DNA of 64,000 nucleotides, from positions 637,981 through 701,980 of the forward strand of contig JAHBVB010000002.1 in NCBI GenBank assembly GCA_019637805.1, in the 5' to 3' direction. Positions 7,516 to 16,198 of the stretch are shown piece by piece. Position 1 is the stretch's first letter, and each line of letters begins with the position of its first letter. This DNA is from Anaerolineales bacterium. Its GTDB lineage: Bacteria > Chloroflexota > Anaerolineae > Anaerolineales > UBA11579. Below the pieces are notes generated by a model, which had not been told where the DNA came from, did not search any database, and saw nothing but the letters and a program-made list of their open reading frames with translations. The position numbers were made by a program, and so were the translations under genes.

Positions 7516-8409
7516 TTGGCAAAGCGTTCTTTTGGCGGTCAGTCCGCTGCAGATCTTGATTTCAAAGCCATTGTTTATACAAAGAAAGACGGCCGCGCCA
7601 CGGTGACCTTCAACCGGCCGCAGGTGCTCAACGCCGTCAATCACCAAGTGCTCACCGAACTCAATATCGCCCTCAAGGACGCCAGCTGGGACGACTCCGT
7701 GGCAGTGTTGGTGCTGACCGGTGCGGGGGAGCGTGCCTTCTGTACCGGGGCAGACCTGGACGAGCAAAAGCAGTTCTTGCAGCGCCCGCGTGATTACTGG
7801 AAATGGATGGGCGACTTCATCGAGGCCCATGAGCGCCTGCGCAACCTGGGCAAGCCAGCCATCGCCCGTCTCAACGGCATCGTAGTGGGCGGCGGCAACG
7901 AATTCAACATGAGCTGCGACCTGGCCGTGGCCGCGGACGAAATCTACATTCGCCACGTCGGCACTAGCCACGGCAGCGTGCCGCTGGCTGGCGCCACACA
8001 GTTCCTGCCCATCATCGTGGGCGAGCGCCGGGCGCGCGAGATCCTCTTCCTTAATGAAGAGATCCCAGCCGCCAAGGCCGCCGAGTGGGGCTTAGTGAAC
8101 TGGGTCGTGCCGCGCGCCGAGCTGGATGCCAAGGTGGATGAGATCGTAGACAAGCTAAAGGCCAAGTTCCCCGAGAAGACGCGCTACACCAAGCAGCAGC
8201 TCAATTTCTGGCGTGACCTGAGCTGGCACAGCACCATCGGCCATGGGCGCGACTGGCTGGCGGTGCACAACACCAGCCCGGAGACCTGGGAGGGCGTGCG
8301 CGCTTTTGATGAGAAGCGCAAGCCGGACTACGAAGGCATCCGCCGTCGCTGGGCGGAGGATGGCGCGCCGGAATGGTTGGATGGGGAGATGCCGGAGATC
8401 GAGGACTAG
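7516..8409 (+). CDS. Crotonase-family protein of uncertain reaction
   Basis: The 297-residue protein starts at TTG 7516 behind GGGAGAG. The crotonase fold is clear: FNRPQVLNAVNHQVL, CTGADLDEQ (oxyanion hole), and GGGNEFNMSCDLAVAAD with the first catalytic Glu. At the position of the second Glu the protein has HVGTSHGSVPLAGATQFLP, with no Glu, so it is probably not a simple hydratase. Ring-acting crotonases (isomerases, ring hydrolases, DHNA-CoA synthase-like enzymes) show comparable changes. Its place upstream of an aldehyde dehydrogenase and paaABCD suggests a PaaG-like isomerase or other ring-CoA enzyme. It is longer than usual through its C-terminal tail (DGAPEWLDGEMPEIED). Confidence 0.78.
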   Translation: MAKRSFGGQSAADLDFKAIVYTKKDGRATVTFNRPQVLNAVNHQVLTELNIALKDASWDDSVAVLVLTGAGERAFCTGADLDEQKQFLQRPRDYWKWMGDFIEAHERLRNLGKPAIARLNGIVVGGGNEFNMSCDLAVAADEIYIRHVGTSHGSVPLAGATQFLPIIVGERRAREILFLNEEIPAAKAAEWGLVNWVVPRAELDAKVDEIVDKLKAKFPEKTRYTKQQLNFWRDLSWHSTIGHGRDWLAVHNTSPETWEGVRAFDEKRKPDYEGIRRRWAEDGAPEWLDGEMPEIED

Positions 8410-8412
8410 ACT

Positions 8413-8994
8413 TTGGTGGACAAACAGCTGTGCAGTCGCAAGAGCATTCGTTTGCAGGAGTACGACTATGCCCAGCCTGGCGTCTATTTCATTACTATCT
8501 CTTGCTACAAGACAAGCAATATTTTCGGCGCTATCGTCGATGAAGAAGTACAGCTGAATGATTTCGGGAAGATGGCGCAGCGAAGCTGGCAAGCTATACC
8601 GGAGCATTTTCCGGCAGTATCACTCGATTCGTTTATCGTGATGCCGAATCATGTTCACGGAATTCTACATATCAATGAACGTGAAGTGCGTGTGCACATG
8701 CCTTCAGCTGCGCAGGATGCGCCGGATCAAGAGGCATCACAAACACGCGTAGGGGCGAGGCATGCCTCGCCCCTACATAAACCGAAAGGCGCCCCCAAAG
8801 GGTCAATAGGCGTAATTATCGGCAGCTACAAATCTTCCGTTACGCGAGCCATAAATCAACTGCGCGGAAATGCTGCTCCAATCTGGCAACGCAACTACTA
8901 CGAGCGCGTTGTTCGTAATGAAGAAGAACTCAATGCTCTTCGCAACTATGTCACATATAATTTCCTCAAGCCACTAACTTACAGGAACAGGTGA
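8413..8994 (+). CDS. REP-associated tyrosine transposase (RAYT, Y1 HUH family)
   Basis: The 193-residue protein matches the single-domain Y1 transposases: QPGVYFITISCYK near the start, the HUH metal site in FIVMPNHVHGIL (about residues 74-85), and IWQRNYYERVVRNEEELNALRNYV with the candidate nucleophilic Tyr. It would nick and join single-stranded DNA at palindromic elements. The middle of the gene carries a perfect 28-nt palindrome, read in frame as VGARHASPLH. The start is TTG 8413 or GTG 8416, 3-6 nt after the crotonase stop, and its stop abuts the next ATG (TGAATG), so it sits inside the operon. Base composition is less GC-rich than its neighbours, consistent with transfer. Confidence 0.88.
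   Translation: MVDKQLCSRKSIRLQEYDYAQPGVYFITISCYKTSNIFGAIVDEEVQLNDFGKMAQRSWQAIPEHFPAVSLDSFIVMPNHVHGILHINEREVRVHMPSAAQDAPDQEASQTRVGARHASPLHKPKGAPKGSIGVIIGSYKSSVTRAINQLRGNAAPIWQRNYYERVVRNEEELNALRNYVTYNFLKPLTYRNR
8749..8776. repeat. Perfect 28-nt REP-like palindrome inside the RAYT gene
   Basis: The arm GTAGGGGCGAGGCA is followed directly by its exact complement, centred between 8762 and 8763. It resembles REP elements thought to be substrates of RAYT enzymes. No other copy is visible in the window. Confidence 0.8.
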
Positions 8995-10497
8995 ATGAAA
9001 ACCACACTCCCCGACTACAACTTCCAGCCCGCCACCCTCAAATTTCTGGAGCAGTCCCCCAAGAAGCTCTTCATAAATAACGAATGGGTGGAGGGGAATT
9101 CTGGTGAGACCTTTGCCACGCGCAACCCGGCCACCGGGGCCGTCCTGGCCGAGGTGGCCCTGGCCAACGCGGCCGATGTGGACGCGGCGGTGGCGGCCGC
9201 CCAGGCGGCCTTCCCGGGCTGGAGCCAGACCATCGCCGCTGAGCGCGGCGAACGGCTCTTCAAGCTGGCCGCGCTGATCGACGAGCATGCCGATGTGATG
9301 GCCGAGCTCGAAACGCTGGACAATGGCAAGCCCATCCGGGTGGCGCGCCGCGGTGACCTACCCTACGTAACCAAGCACCTGCGCTACCAGGCCGGTTGGG
9401 CCGACAAGATCGAGGGCAGCACGGTTCCAGTAACCTTCCCCGATCAGCTGGTCTACACCCGCCGCGAGCCGTTGGGCGTGGTGGGCGCCATCATCCCCTG
9501 GAACTTCCCGCTGCTGATGGCGATCTGGAAGCTGGGTCCGGCGCTGGCGGCGGGCAACACGCTGATCCTTAAGCCTGCCGAGCAGACCCCCCTGACGGCG
9601 CTGTACCTGGCGGACCTGGTGCGCGCCGCCGGCTTCCCGCCGGGGGTGCTCAACATCCTCACCGGTCCGGGACTGCCCACCGGCGCGGCCATGGCGGCGC
9701 ACCCGCATGTCGCCAAGATCGCCTTTACCGGCTCCACCTCGACCGGGGCGCGCATCATGGAAGCCGCCGCCAAGAGCAACCTCAAGCGCGTCAGCCTGGA
9801 ACTGGGCGGCAAGTCCCCCAATGTGATCTTTGCCGACGCCGACCTGTCCGCCGCCATCCGCGGGGCGCAGTGGGCTGTGTTCAGCACCGCCGGCCAGGAA
9901 TGCGTGGCGGGCACGCGTCTGTTCGTGGAACGCAAAGTCTTCAACGAAGTGCTGGAAGGGCTGACCGCTAATGTTGAGAAGATGGTGGTGGACCACGGTT
10001 TCGCTGAGAAGGTGCATGTGGGGCCGCTGATCAGCGCCGAGCAGTTGGAGCGTGTAGCAGGCTACATCACCGAGGGCCAACAAGCCGGGGCGGAGATCGT
10101 CACCGGCGGCCAAGGCCTGAGCGATGAGTTGAAGGGTGGGTATTTCCTCAAACCGACCGTGTTCAGCTACCAGGATGATTCGCTGCGTTTGGTGCAGGAA
10201 GAGATCTTTGGCCCGGTGGCGGCGGTCACCGCCTTTGATGATGAAGACGAACTGATCGCTCGCTCCAATGCGACCCAATACGGTTTGGCGGCGGGCGTGT
10301 GGACCCGTGATGTGGGCAAGGCCCATCGCTATGCCCACGCGGTGCAAGCCGGCACAGTGTGGATCAACGGCTACGGCATGATCGACCCGGCTGCGCCCTT
10401 CGGCGGCTACAAGATGTCCGGCTTCGGTCGGGAGATGGGCAAGGAAGCCATCGACCTGTACACCCAGGTCAAGACCGTGTGGGTGAATACTCAGTGA
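8995..10497 (+). CDS. NAD(P)-dependent aldehyde dehydrogenase, possibly phenylacetaldehyde dehydrogenase
   Basis: The 500-residue protein has the length and motifs of the class 1/2 ALDH family. It shows the substrate-entrance segment IPWNFPLLMAIWKLGPALAAGN, the cofactor motif FTGSTSTGARI, the general base Glu in SLELGGKSPNVIF, and the catalytic Cys in STAGQECVAGTRLFVE. It oxidises an aldehyde to the acid. Directly upstream of the phenylacetyl-CoA epoxidase genes, oxidation of phenylacetaldehyde to phenylacetate is a natural guess (FeaB/PadA type), but specificity cannot be read from sequence. It is a stand-alone ALDH, not the PaaZ fusion. The ATG follows the transposase stop with no gap. Confidence 0.88.
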   Translation: MKTTLPDYNFQPATLKFLEQSPKKLFINNEWVEGNSGETFATRNPATGAVLAEVALANAADVDAAVAAAQAAFPGWSQTIAAERGERLFKLAALIDEHADVMAELETLDNGKPIRVARRGDLPYVTKHLRYQAGWADKIEGSTVPVTFPDQLVYTRREPLGVVGAIIPWNFPLLMAIWKLGPALAAGNTLILKPAEQTPLTALYLADLVRAAGFPPGVLNILTGPGLPTGAAMAAHPHVAKIAFTGSTSTGARIMEAAAKSNLKRVSLELGGKSPNVIFADADLSAAIRGAQWAVFSTAGQECVAGTRLFVERKVFNEVLEGLTANVEKMVVDHGFAEKVHVGPLISAEQLERVAGYITEGQQAGAEIVTGGQGLSDELKGGYFLKPTVFSYQDDSLRLVQEEIFGPVAAVTAFDDEDELIARSNATQYGLAAGVWTRDVGKAHRYAHAVQAGTVWINGYGMIDPAAPFGGYKMSGFGREMGKEAIDLYTQVKTVWVNTQ

Positions 10498-10500
10498 AGC

Positions 10501-10563
10501 AAGTAAACAGTGAGTGGTGATTAGGATTTCTCCTATTCACTGTTTACTGTTCACTAATCACTT
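10501..10563. repeat. Word-repeat hairpin region between aldehyde dehydrogenase and paaA
   Basis: GTAAACAGTGA (10503-10513) is exactly complementary to TCACTGTTTAC (10537-10547), and GTGATTAG (10517-10524) to CTAATCAC (10554-10561). The two pairings cross, so they are alternatives or a pseudoknot. The region is built from repeats of short related words and is AT-rich against its surroundings. Confidence 0.6.
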
Positions 10564-10597
10564 GGCCTGTTGTTACAATCATCTATAAGGAAAAGTC

Positions 10598-11563
<966 letters not shown>

Positions 11564-11564
11564 C

Positions 11565-11640
11565 GATTTTCGATTTCAGATTTTTGATTTGTCCCTTACT
11601 TGGAGTTGACCTTGAAATCTGAAATCAGCAATCAGAAATC
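11565..11640. repeat. Word-repeat hairpin between paaA and paaB
   Basis: GATTTCAGATTT (11572-11583) is exactly complementary to AAATCTGAAATC (11615-11626), embedded in longer imperfect arms made of GAAATC-like words. It sits inside the paa operon between the paaA stop and the paaB start and may modulate expression or mRNA stability. Confidence 0.6.
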
Positions 11641-11644
11641 CACA

Positions 11645-12175
11645 ATGGACACTCAATGGCCCCGCTACGAGGTCTTCCAACAGGAAGCGCCGGATAAGCC
11701 AGTCTTGCACAACGGCAGTGTACACGCGCCCGATATTGAGATGGCGCTGTTGAACGCCCGCGACGTGTTTGCGCGACGGCCGGAGGCCAGCCAAATGTGG
11801 GTGGCTGCCGCCGAGCGCATCACCAGCCGCACGCGCCAAGAGCTGGCCGCCGGAGAGCCGGCGCCCAGCGCTGCCGGCGAGCCGCAGACCTATTGCATCT
11901 TCGGCAAGTTGGCTGAGCAGGCCCAGGCCAGCCTGCTGGGTGAGGTACAGGCTGCCTCCGGCGCGGCGGCGATCGCCGCCGCGCAGACTGAATTCGAGAC
12001 CCAGAATGTGCTGCGCTGGTGCGCGGTGCCGCTGGCGGCGCTGCTCAAATCCGACCCGGCCGAGGCCGGACCGATGTTCGCCCCGGCCCGTGAGAAGACT
12101 TACAAGGACCAGGCGGAATACCCCGTGGTGACCATGATGCGCAAGCTGCGCGCAGGCAAAGGGCTGGACGAGTGA
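11645..12175 (+). CDS. paaB: Phenylacetyl-CoA epoxidase subunit PaaB, long form
   Basis: PaaB is the small structural subunit that bridges PaaAC units. The core WPRYEVFQQEAPDKPVLHNGS, HAPDIEMALLNARDVFARRPEASQMWVAA and ERITSRTRQEL is PaaB-like. I start at ATG 11645 (176 residues); an upstream TTG at 11600 would translate the repeat into KSEISNQKST and is unlikely. No Shine-Dalgarno is evident at 11645. The protein is nearly twice the length of the usual PaaB of about 95 residues, with an extra domain (residues 75-176) containing CIFGKLAEQAQASLLGEV. The stop overlaps paaC as GTGA. Confidence 0.85.
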   Translation: MDTQWPRYEVFQQEAPDKPVLHNGSVHAPDIEMALLNARDVFARRPEASQMWVAAAERITSRTRQELAAGEPAPSAAGEPQTYCIFGKLAEQAQASLLGEVQAASGAAAIAAAQTEFETQNVLRWCAVPLAALLKSDPAEAGPMFAPAREKTYKDQAEYPVVTMMRKLRAGKGLDE

Positions 12176-12936
12176 ACGCAAAACAGAAAGCCGCTTTGGC
12201 TGAATACCTGATCGCCCTGGCGGACGATGAGCTGATTCTCGGCCACCGCAATTCTGAGTGGACCGGGCACGCCCCGATCCTGGAAGAAGATATTGCCTTT
12301 GCCAACCTGGCGCTGGACGAGATCGGCCATGCCCGCTTGTGGTACGAACTGGCTGCCGACTTGCTGGGCGCCGACCGGACTCGCTTCCCCGACCAGCAAG
12401 TCTTCTTCCGTCCTGCGGCAGATTTCCGCAGCCTGCAGTTAGTGGAACTGCCCAAAGGGGACTGGGCGTTCAGCATGTTGCGTCAGTATTTGTTTGATGC
12501 CTTTGAGCAGCATCGTCTGGTCGGGCTGAGCGAGAGCAGCCATATGCCCCTGGCCGAAATCGCCGTCCGGGTGCGCAACGAGGAGCTCTATCACCTCAGG
12601 CACACGCGCGCCTGGGTCACGCGCCTGGGCCTGGGCACCGAGGAAAGCCAGGCCCGAATGCAGGCCGCGCTGGATGCGCTCTGGCCGTATGCCCGCGGCT
12701 TAGGGGCCGCGCTGCCGGGTGAGGCTGACCTGCCGCTGGGGATCGTGCCGGCCAGCGCGGCGCTCTACCCGGCCTGGGCTGCTGAGGTTGGCGCTTTCCT
12801 GGCCGAAGCCGGCCTGCGCCTGCCCAGCGAGACCGCCGCGGTCCAGGCAGACCGGGCCGTGCGCTCCGAGTACATGCAGGCGCTGGTGACCGAAATGCAG
12901 GAAGTGGCTCGCCTGGATCCGGAGGCGGAATGGTGA
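12172..12936 (+). CDS. paaC: Phenylacetyl-CoA epoxidase subunit PaaC
   Basis: The 254-residue protein matches PaaC, the ferritin-like structural subunit that forms the core heterodimer with PaaA. LALDEIGHARLWYELAADLLG and EIAVRVRNEELYHLRHTRAWV retain iron-ligand-like Glu and His positions, although PaaC is regarded as the non-catalytic partner. It starts at GTG 12172 inside the paaB stop (GTGA) and overlaps paaD by 7 nt, so the subunits are translationally coupled. Confidence 0.93.
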   Translation: MNAKQKAALAEYLIALADDELILGHRNSEWTGHAPILEEDIAFANLALDEIGHARLWYELAADLLGADRTRFPDQQVFFRPAADFRSLQLVELPKGDWAFSMLRQYLFDAFEQHRLVGLSESSHMPLAEIAVRVRNEELYHLRHTRAWVTRLGLGTEESQARMQAALDALWPYARGLGAALPGEADLPLGIVPASAALYPAWAAEVGAFLAEAGLRLPSETAAVQADRAVRSEYMQALVTEMQEVARLDPEAEW

Positions 12937-13436
12937 TCAGCCGCCCGGCCGCCGCACGCCCCAGTGAAGCCCAGATCTGGGAGGCTTTGGCCCAGGTACC
13001 AGACCCGGAGATGCCCTTCGTCAATCTGGTGGAGATGGGCATTGTGCGCCAGTTGGGCTGGCAGGGGGCGCGGCTGCAAGTGACCATCACGCCGACCTTC
13101 GCGGCCTGCCCTGCCTACGAAGTCATGCAAAGCGATATTCTGGCCGGCCTGCAGGCGTTGGGCCTGGAGGATGCCGAAGTGCTGGTGCGCCACAACCCGC
13201 CCTGGACCTCGGAATGGATCAGCGCCGAGGCGCGCCGCAAGCTTCAGACGGCGGGCCTGGCGCCGCCGCCGCGCCATCAGGGCGATCTGCTGACGGTGCT
13301 GATGGACCCGGTGGCCTGCCCGCGCTGTGGGTCAGAACAGACTTCGCTGCGCAACAGCTTTGGCACCACGCCCTGCCGCATGATCTACACCTGCAACGAC
13401 TGCCGGGAACCGTTCGAGATGTTTAAGCCACTGTAG
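12930..13436 (+). CDS. paaD: Phenylacetate pathway iron-sulfur maturation protein PaaD
   Basis: The 168-residue protein has the MIP18/DUF59 domain (residues 10-95: IWEALAQVPDPEMPFVNLVEMGIVR, TFAACPAYEVMQ) and a C-terminal zinc-ribbon part (CPRCGSEQTSLRNSFG...YTCNDCREPFEMF, residues 126-165). PaaD is needed for the epoxidase complex, probably for cluster assembly of the reductase PaaE. PaaE itself is not encoded here. The gene overlaps paaC and is followed 17 nt later by an EthD protein. Confidence 0.92.
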   Translation: MVISRPAAARPSEAQIWEALAQVPDPEMPFVNLVEMGIVRQLGWQGARLQVTITPTFAACPAYEVMQSDILAGLQALGLEDAEVLVRHNPPWTSEWISAEARRKLQTAGLAPPPRHQGDLLTVLMDPVACPRCGSEQTSLRNSFGTTPCRMIYTCNDCREPFEMFKPL

Positions 13437-13453
13437 TTTTTCTTGAGGAGCCT

Positions 13454-13750
13454 ATGTCTAAACTGATCGCCCTGTATAAACAACCCGCTGACCCGGCCGC
13501 ATTTGACCAGGCCTATTTTGAAACTCATTTGCCGCTGGTGCAGAAAGTGCCTGGCCTGCAGAAGACCGTCATCACGCGTTTTACCCGGGCCTTGGTGGGC
13601 GAGGGCCACTACCTGATGGCCGAGATGCACTTTGCTGATGGCGATGCGCTCAAGGCGGGCATGAAAAGCGCTGAGATGGCCGCGGCCGGCGCCAATCTGG
13701 ACTCGTTCGCCAAGGATGGTTACAGCCTGCAATTTGGCGAAGAGCAATAG
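13454..13750 (+). CDS. EthD-domain protein
   Basis: The 98-residue protein is a dimeric alpha-beta barrel of the EthD type: KLIALYKQPADPAAFDQAYFETHLPLVQKVPGLQ near the start and GHYLMAEMHFADGDALKAGM in the middle. EthD proteins assist cytochrome P450-dependent ether degradation or act as small lactone or decarboxylating enzymes. Here it closes the paa operon (17-nt gap, TTGAGGAGC ribosome-binding site), so a role with a ring-opening intermediate is plausible but unproven. Confidence 0.8.
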   Translation: MSKLIALYKQPADPAAFDQAYFETHLPLVQKVPGLQKTVITRFTRALVGEGHYLMAEMHFADGDALKAGMKSAEMAAAGANLDSFAKDGYSLQFGEEQ

Positions 13751-13848
13751 AATATTCTCATAACAAGCGCAATTCTAGTTGAGTTAACAGATTTAACTTG
13801 TAGTACTAAGCAGTTTTGTGCTGAAGATCTAATTTTATGGAGGTAGCT

Positions 13849-14637
13849 GTGGGTGGTTTGGACGTTTTCTTTTTGTGTTTGGTGGGCTTTGCTTTCCTGT
13901 TCGTACTCTGGCTGCTGCCGGCCGGCATCAAGCTCATTTACCAATATGAGCGCGGCGTGGTCTTTACCCTCGGGCGCTTTGCCGGCATCCGCCAGCCTGG
14001 CCTGACCTTGATCGTGCCGGTCTTGCAGACGATGCGCAAGGTGGACATGCGCATCAAAACGGCAGACATCCCTCGCCAAGAGGTGATGACCAAGGACAAC
14101 ATCCCCATGCTGGTCAACGCCGTGGTGTACTTCAAGGTGCTCGACCCGGAATCTGTGATCATCAAGATCGAAGACCACGTCTTTGCTGTGCGCCAGTATA
14201 CGCAGGCCGCCTTGCGCGACGTGATCGGCAACAGCGAGATGGACTCGGTGCTGACCGAGCGCGAAAAGATCGCCGAGAGCATTAAAGAGATCGTGGACGC
14301 CGAGACCAACGGCTGGGGCGTGGATGTTGAGTCGATCAAGATCCAGGAAGTGGAGCTGCCGGCTGAAATGAAGCGCGCCATGGCCAAGCAGGCCGAGGCG
14401 GAGCGCGAACGCCGCGCCATGGTGATCAACTCGCAAGGCGAGCTGACCGCTTCGGAGAACTTGCGCAAGGCGGCCGACAATCTTGGCCGCAGCAGCGGCG
14501 CGTTGCACCTGCGCACGCTGCAAACCATCCGTGACATTGCTTCAGATCCTTCGGAGAAGATCGTCCTGTTCCTGCCGTCTGACTTGGGCGATGTGGTCGG
14601 GAAGCTGACCGGCGGCCGCGGTACTGCGAAGAAGTGA
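13849..14637 (+). CDS. SPFH-domain (slipin/stomatin-like) membrane protein
   Basis: The product of about 262 residues has one N-terminal membrane helix (LDVFFLCLVGFAFLFVLWLLPAGI) followed by the SPFH/Band 7 domain: YERGVVFTLGRFAGIRQPGLTLIVPVLQ, VDMRIKTADIPRQEVMTKDNIPMLVNAVVYFKV. A coiled helical segment rich in Ala, Glu and Arg (MKRAMAKQAEAERERRAMV) comes next. I prefer GTG 13849, preceded at 5 nt by GGAGG, over ATG 13837, which has no ribosome-binding site. Slipins form membrane scaffolds and are often paired with an NfeD partner, absent here. The stop overlaps the next gene as GTGA. Confidence 0.85.
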   Translation: MGGLDVFFLCLVGFAFLFVLWLLPAGIKLIYQYERGVVFTLGRFAGIRQPGLTLIVPVLQTMRKVDMRIKTADIPRQEVMTKDNIPMLVNAVVYFKVLDPESVIIKIEDHVFAVRQYTQAALRDVIGNSEMDSVLTEREKIAESIKEIVDAETNGWGVDVESIKIQEVELPAEMKRAMAKQAEAERERRAMVINSQGELTASENLRKAADNLGRSSGALHLRTLQTIRDIASDPSEKIVLFLPSDLGDVVGKLTGGRGTAKK

Positions 14638-15305
14638 ACAACCTAGATCACCGGCAGCGCTACCTGCAGATCGCCTTTAACTATGATCTGGGCATTGCCC
14701 GGCGCATCGTGCCGCGCCTGCCGCTGCATCCGCGTATTTTGATCGAGGCGGGTACGCCTTTCATCAAGCGCGAGGGCATGCATGGGGTGAGCGCTTTGCG
14801 CAGCATGTGGCGCGGCCACATCGTGGCGGATATCAAGGTGGCGGATGGCGCCGTGGCGGAAGTCGCCATGGTGTCCGCCGCCGGCGCCGACGCAGTGACC
14901 GCCCTGGGCAACTCGCCCACGGAAACGCTGGACCTGTTCGTGGCCTACTGTGACGAGCTCAAGATGATCTCGATGATCGATATGCTCGGCGTGGAGGACC
15001 CACTGGACGCGCTGCGACCGATGCGCCAGCGCCCCGACGTGATCGTGCTGCACAAAGGCCGTGACGAGGAGAAGACGCGCGGCAAAGTCATCCAGTACCG
15101 GCATGTCAAGCGCATCCGCAGCAAATACGATGCGAGCATTTCGGCGGCTGGCGGCGTGGGCCTCAACGAAGCGCGCAGCGCCATCTTCAACGGCGCCAAC
15201 ATCGTGGTGGTCAACCTGGTGCGCCCGGGCGACCCTTGGGAAGGCATCTCCACCGAAGAGGACATCCCGGCCATTGCCCGGAAGTTTCTCGAGACCATCG
15301 AGTAG
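14634..15305 (+). CDS. Orotidine-phosphate-decarboxylase-superfamily protein (HPS/KGPDC-like)
   Basis: The 223-residue TIM barrel resembles 3-hexulose-6-phosphate synthase and 3-keto-L-gulonate-6-phosphate decarboxylase. The D-x-K-x-x-D motif is present as DIKVAD near residues 63-68. The C-terminal phosphate-binding strands are SAAGGVGLNEARSAIFNGANIVVVN. HPS condenses formaldehyde with ribulose 5-phosphate, but no isomerase (PHI) or formaldehyde-activating enzyme is fused or adjacent. The start GTG overlaps the stop of the SPFH gene, an unusual pairing. A strong bidirectional terminator follows. Exact activity is uncertain. Confidence 0.75.
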   Translation: MNNLDHRQRYLQIAFNYDLGIARRIVPRLPLHPRILIEAGTPFIKREGMHGVSALRSMWRGHIVADIKVADGAVAEVAMVSAAGADAVTALGNSPTETLDLFVAYCDELKMISMIDMLGVEDPLDALRPMRQRPDVIVLHKGRDEEKTRGKVIQYRHVKRIRSKYDASISAAGGVGLNEARSAIFNGANIVVVNLVRPGDPWEGISTEEDIPAIARKFLETIE

Positions 15306-15310
15306 CTTAC

Positions 15311-15342
15311 AAAAAAGAGCGGCGCTTGCGCCGCTCTTTTTT
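15311..15342. terminator. Bidirectional intrinsic terminator
   Basis: AAAAAAGAGCGGCGC and its exact complement flank a very short loop, with A and T runs on both sides. It serves the HPS-like gene and the convergent DUF4239 gene. Confidence 0.9.
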
Positions 15343-15343
15343 G

Positions 15344-16105
15344 TTAGTCGTAATCTTCTTCGATGTGTTTTAAGGCCCGTGTGAAGGGCGCCGGCGTGAG
15401 CTGCCAGTGGCCGCTGAAGGGGTTGTCCAGGTCTTCGATGATCTGGAAGATCATGGCCTGCAGAAAAGCAATCATCACCACAGAAGCCAGGCCATAATAT
15501 TCGTTGCTGAAAGGCATGAACAGGAAGGTGGCCAATGCGAAACCTGTGGAGAGATAAATGAAAGTCTTTAGCAGCCTAGGCAGACGATTGCGGCTTTGGT
15601 TGGTGCGCTCAGTGCGCAGTTCTGCCAGCATGCCGTAGTGCTCCACGACTTGCTCAAAGACGATCGAGTCATGGTCGTCGTTGAAGTCAACATCGCGGAT
15701 GATGTGGGAGATCTTGCGCAGCGCCAGGCCGCTTTGGGCATTGCGCTCCCCCTTGGCCAGTGCCCGGAAATTGCCCTCGACGATCTTGCTGACGTATTCA
15801 CGGATGCCGGCCTTCATGCGTTCAGTGAAGTTGGCGTCTCTGAAGTAGAGGCTCAGACGGAAAAGCTGTTCCAAGGCCTGGGCTTCACGGTCAATCAATT
15901 CGGAGATCTTGTTGTACTGGGTCCACACTTCGAAGACTACGAAGGCGGCCAGAATACCGTAGAGCGTGCCGAAGACACCCAGGAAGGCGCTGATGCCGTC
16001 CACATCGTCGATGTACATTTCGGTATGCAAATAAACCCGCGCCAAGTAGTAGGCCAGGCCGGACAGTATGGCGAAGAAGAATGAGCGTAGTATCACGAGG
16101 GTCAT
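15344..16105 (-). CDS. DUF4239 (bestrophin-like) membrane protein
   Basis: The 253-residue protein has two N-terminal membrane segments (ILRSFFFAILSGLAYYLARVYL and ISAFLGVFGTLYGILAAFVVFEVW), a long cytoplasmic helical region with EREAQALEQLFRLS-type residues, and two C-terminal membrane segments (FIYLSTGFALATFLFMPF and ASVVMIAFLQAMIFQII). It ends with FSGHWQLTPAPF, a recurrent DUF4239 feature. The start is ATG 16105, preceded by AAGGGAA; the frame is open upstream to 16162, but that region is the terminator of the gene before. The function of the family is unknown; similarity to bestrophin channels suggests ion transport. Confidence 0.8.
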   Translation of the reverse strand: MTLVILRSFFFAILSGLAYYLARVYLHTEMYIDDVDGISAFLGVFGTLYGILAAFVVFEVWTQYNKISELIDREAQALEQLFRLSLYFRDANFTERMKAGIREYVSKIVEGNFRALAKGERNAQSGLALRKISHIIRDVDFNDDHDSIVFEQVVEHYGMLAELRTERTNQSRNRLPRLLKTFIYLSTGFALATFLFMPFSNEYYGLASVVMIAFLQAMIFQIIEDLDNPFSGHWQLTPAPFTRALKHIEEDYD

Positions 16106-16145
16106 TATGGTGGATTCCCTTACGGTCTGCCAGCGATTTTTGGAT

Positions 16146-16186
16146 AAAAAAAAGAGGCCCACAGTGATTGTAACTGCGGGCCTCTT
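16146..16186 (-). terminator. Intrinsic terminator after the PAS-UbiA gene
   Basis: On the minus strand an AAGAGGCCC...GGGCCTCTT hairpin with one mismatch and a second short stem is followed by eight T residues. It ends transcription of the PAS-UbiA gene before the DUF4239 gene. Confidence 0.88.
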
Positions 16187-16198
16187 GCGGGTCGAGGG

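Noticed and set aside
11600-11644. TTG start for PaaB
   Set aside because: It would translate the intergenic word repeat; the conserved protein starts after ATG 11645.
14634-15305. Calling the HPS-like gene part of a ribulose monophosphate pathway
   Set aside because: No PHI isomerase or formaldehyde enzyme is adjacent, so the pathway assignment is not supported.
16106-16162. Longer start for the DUF4239 protein
   Set aside because: The region is the terminator of the preceding gene; ATG 16105 has a ribosome-binding site.
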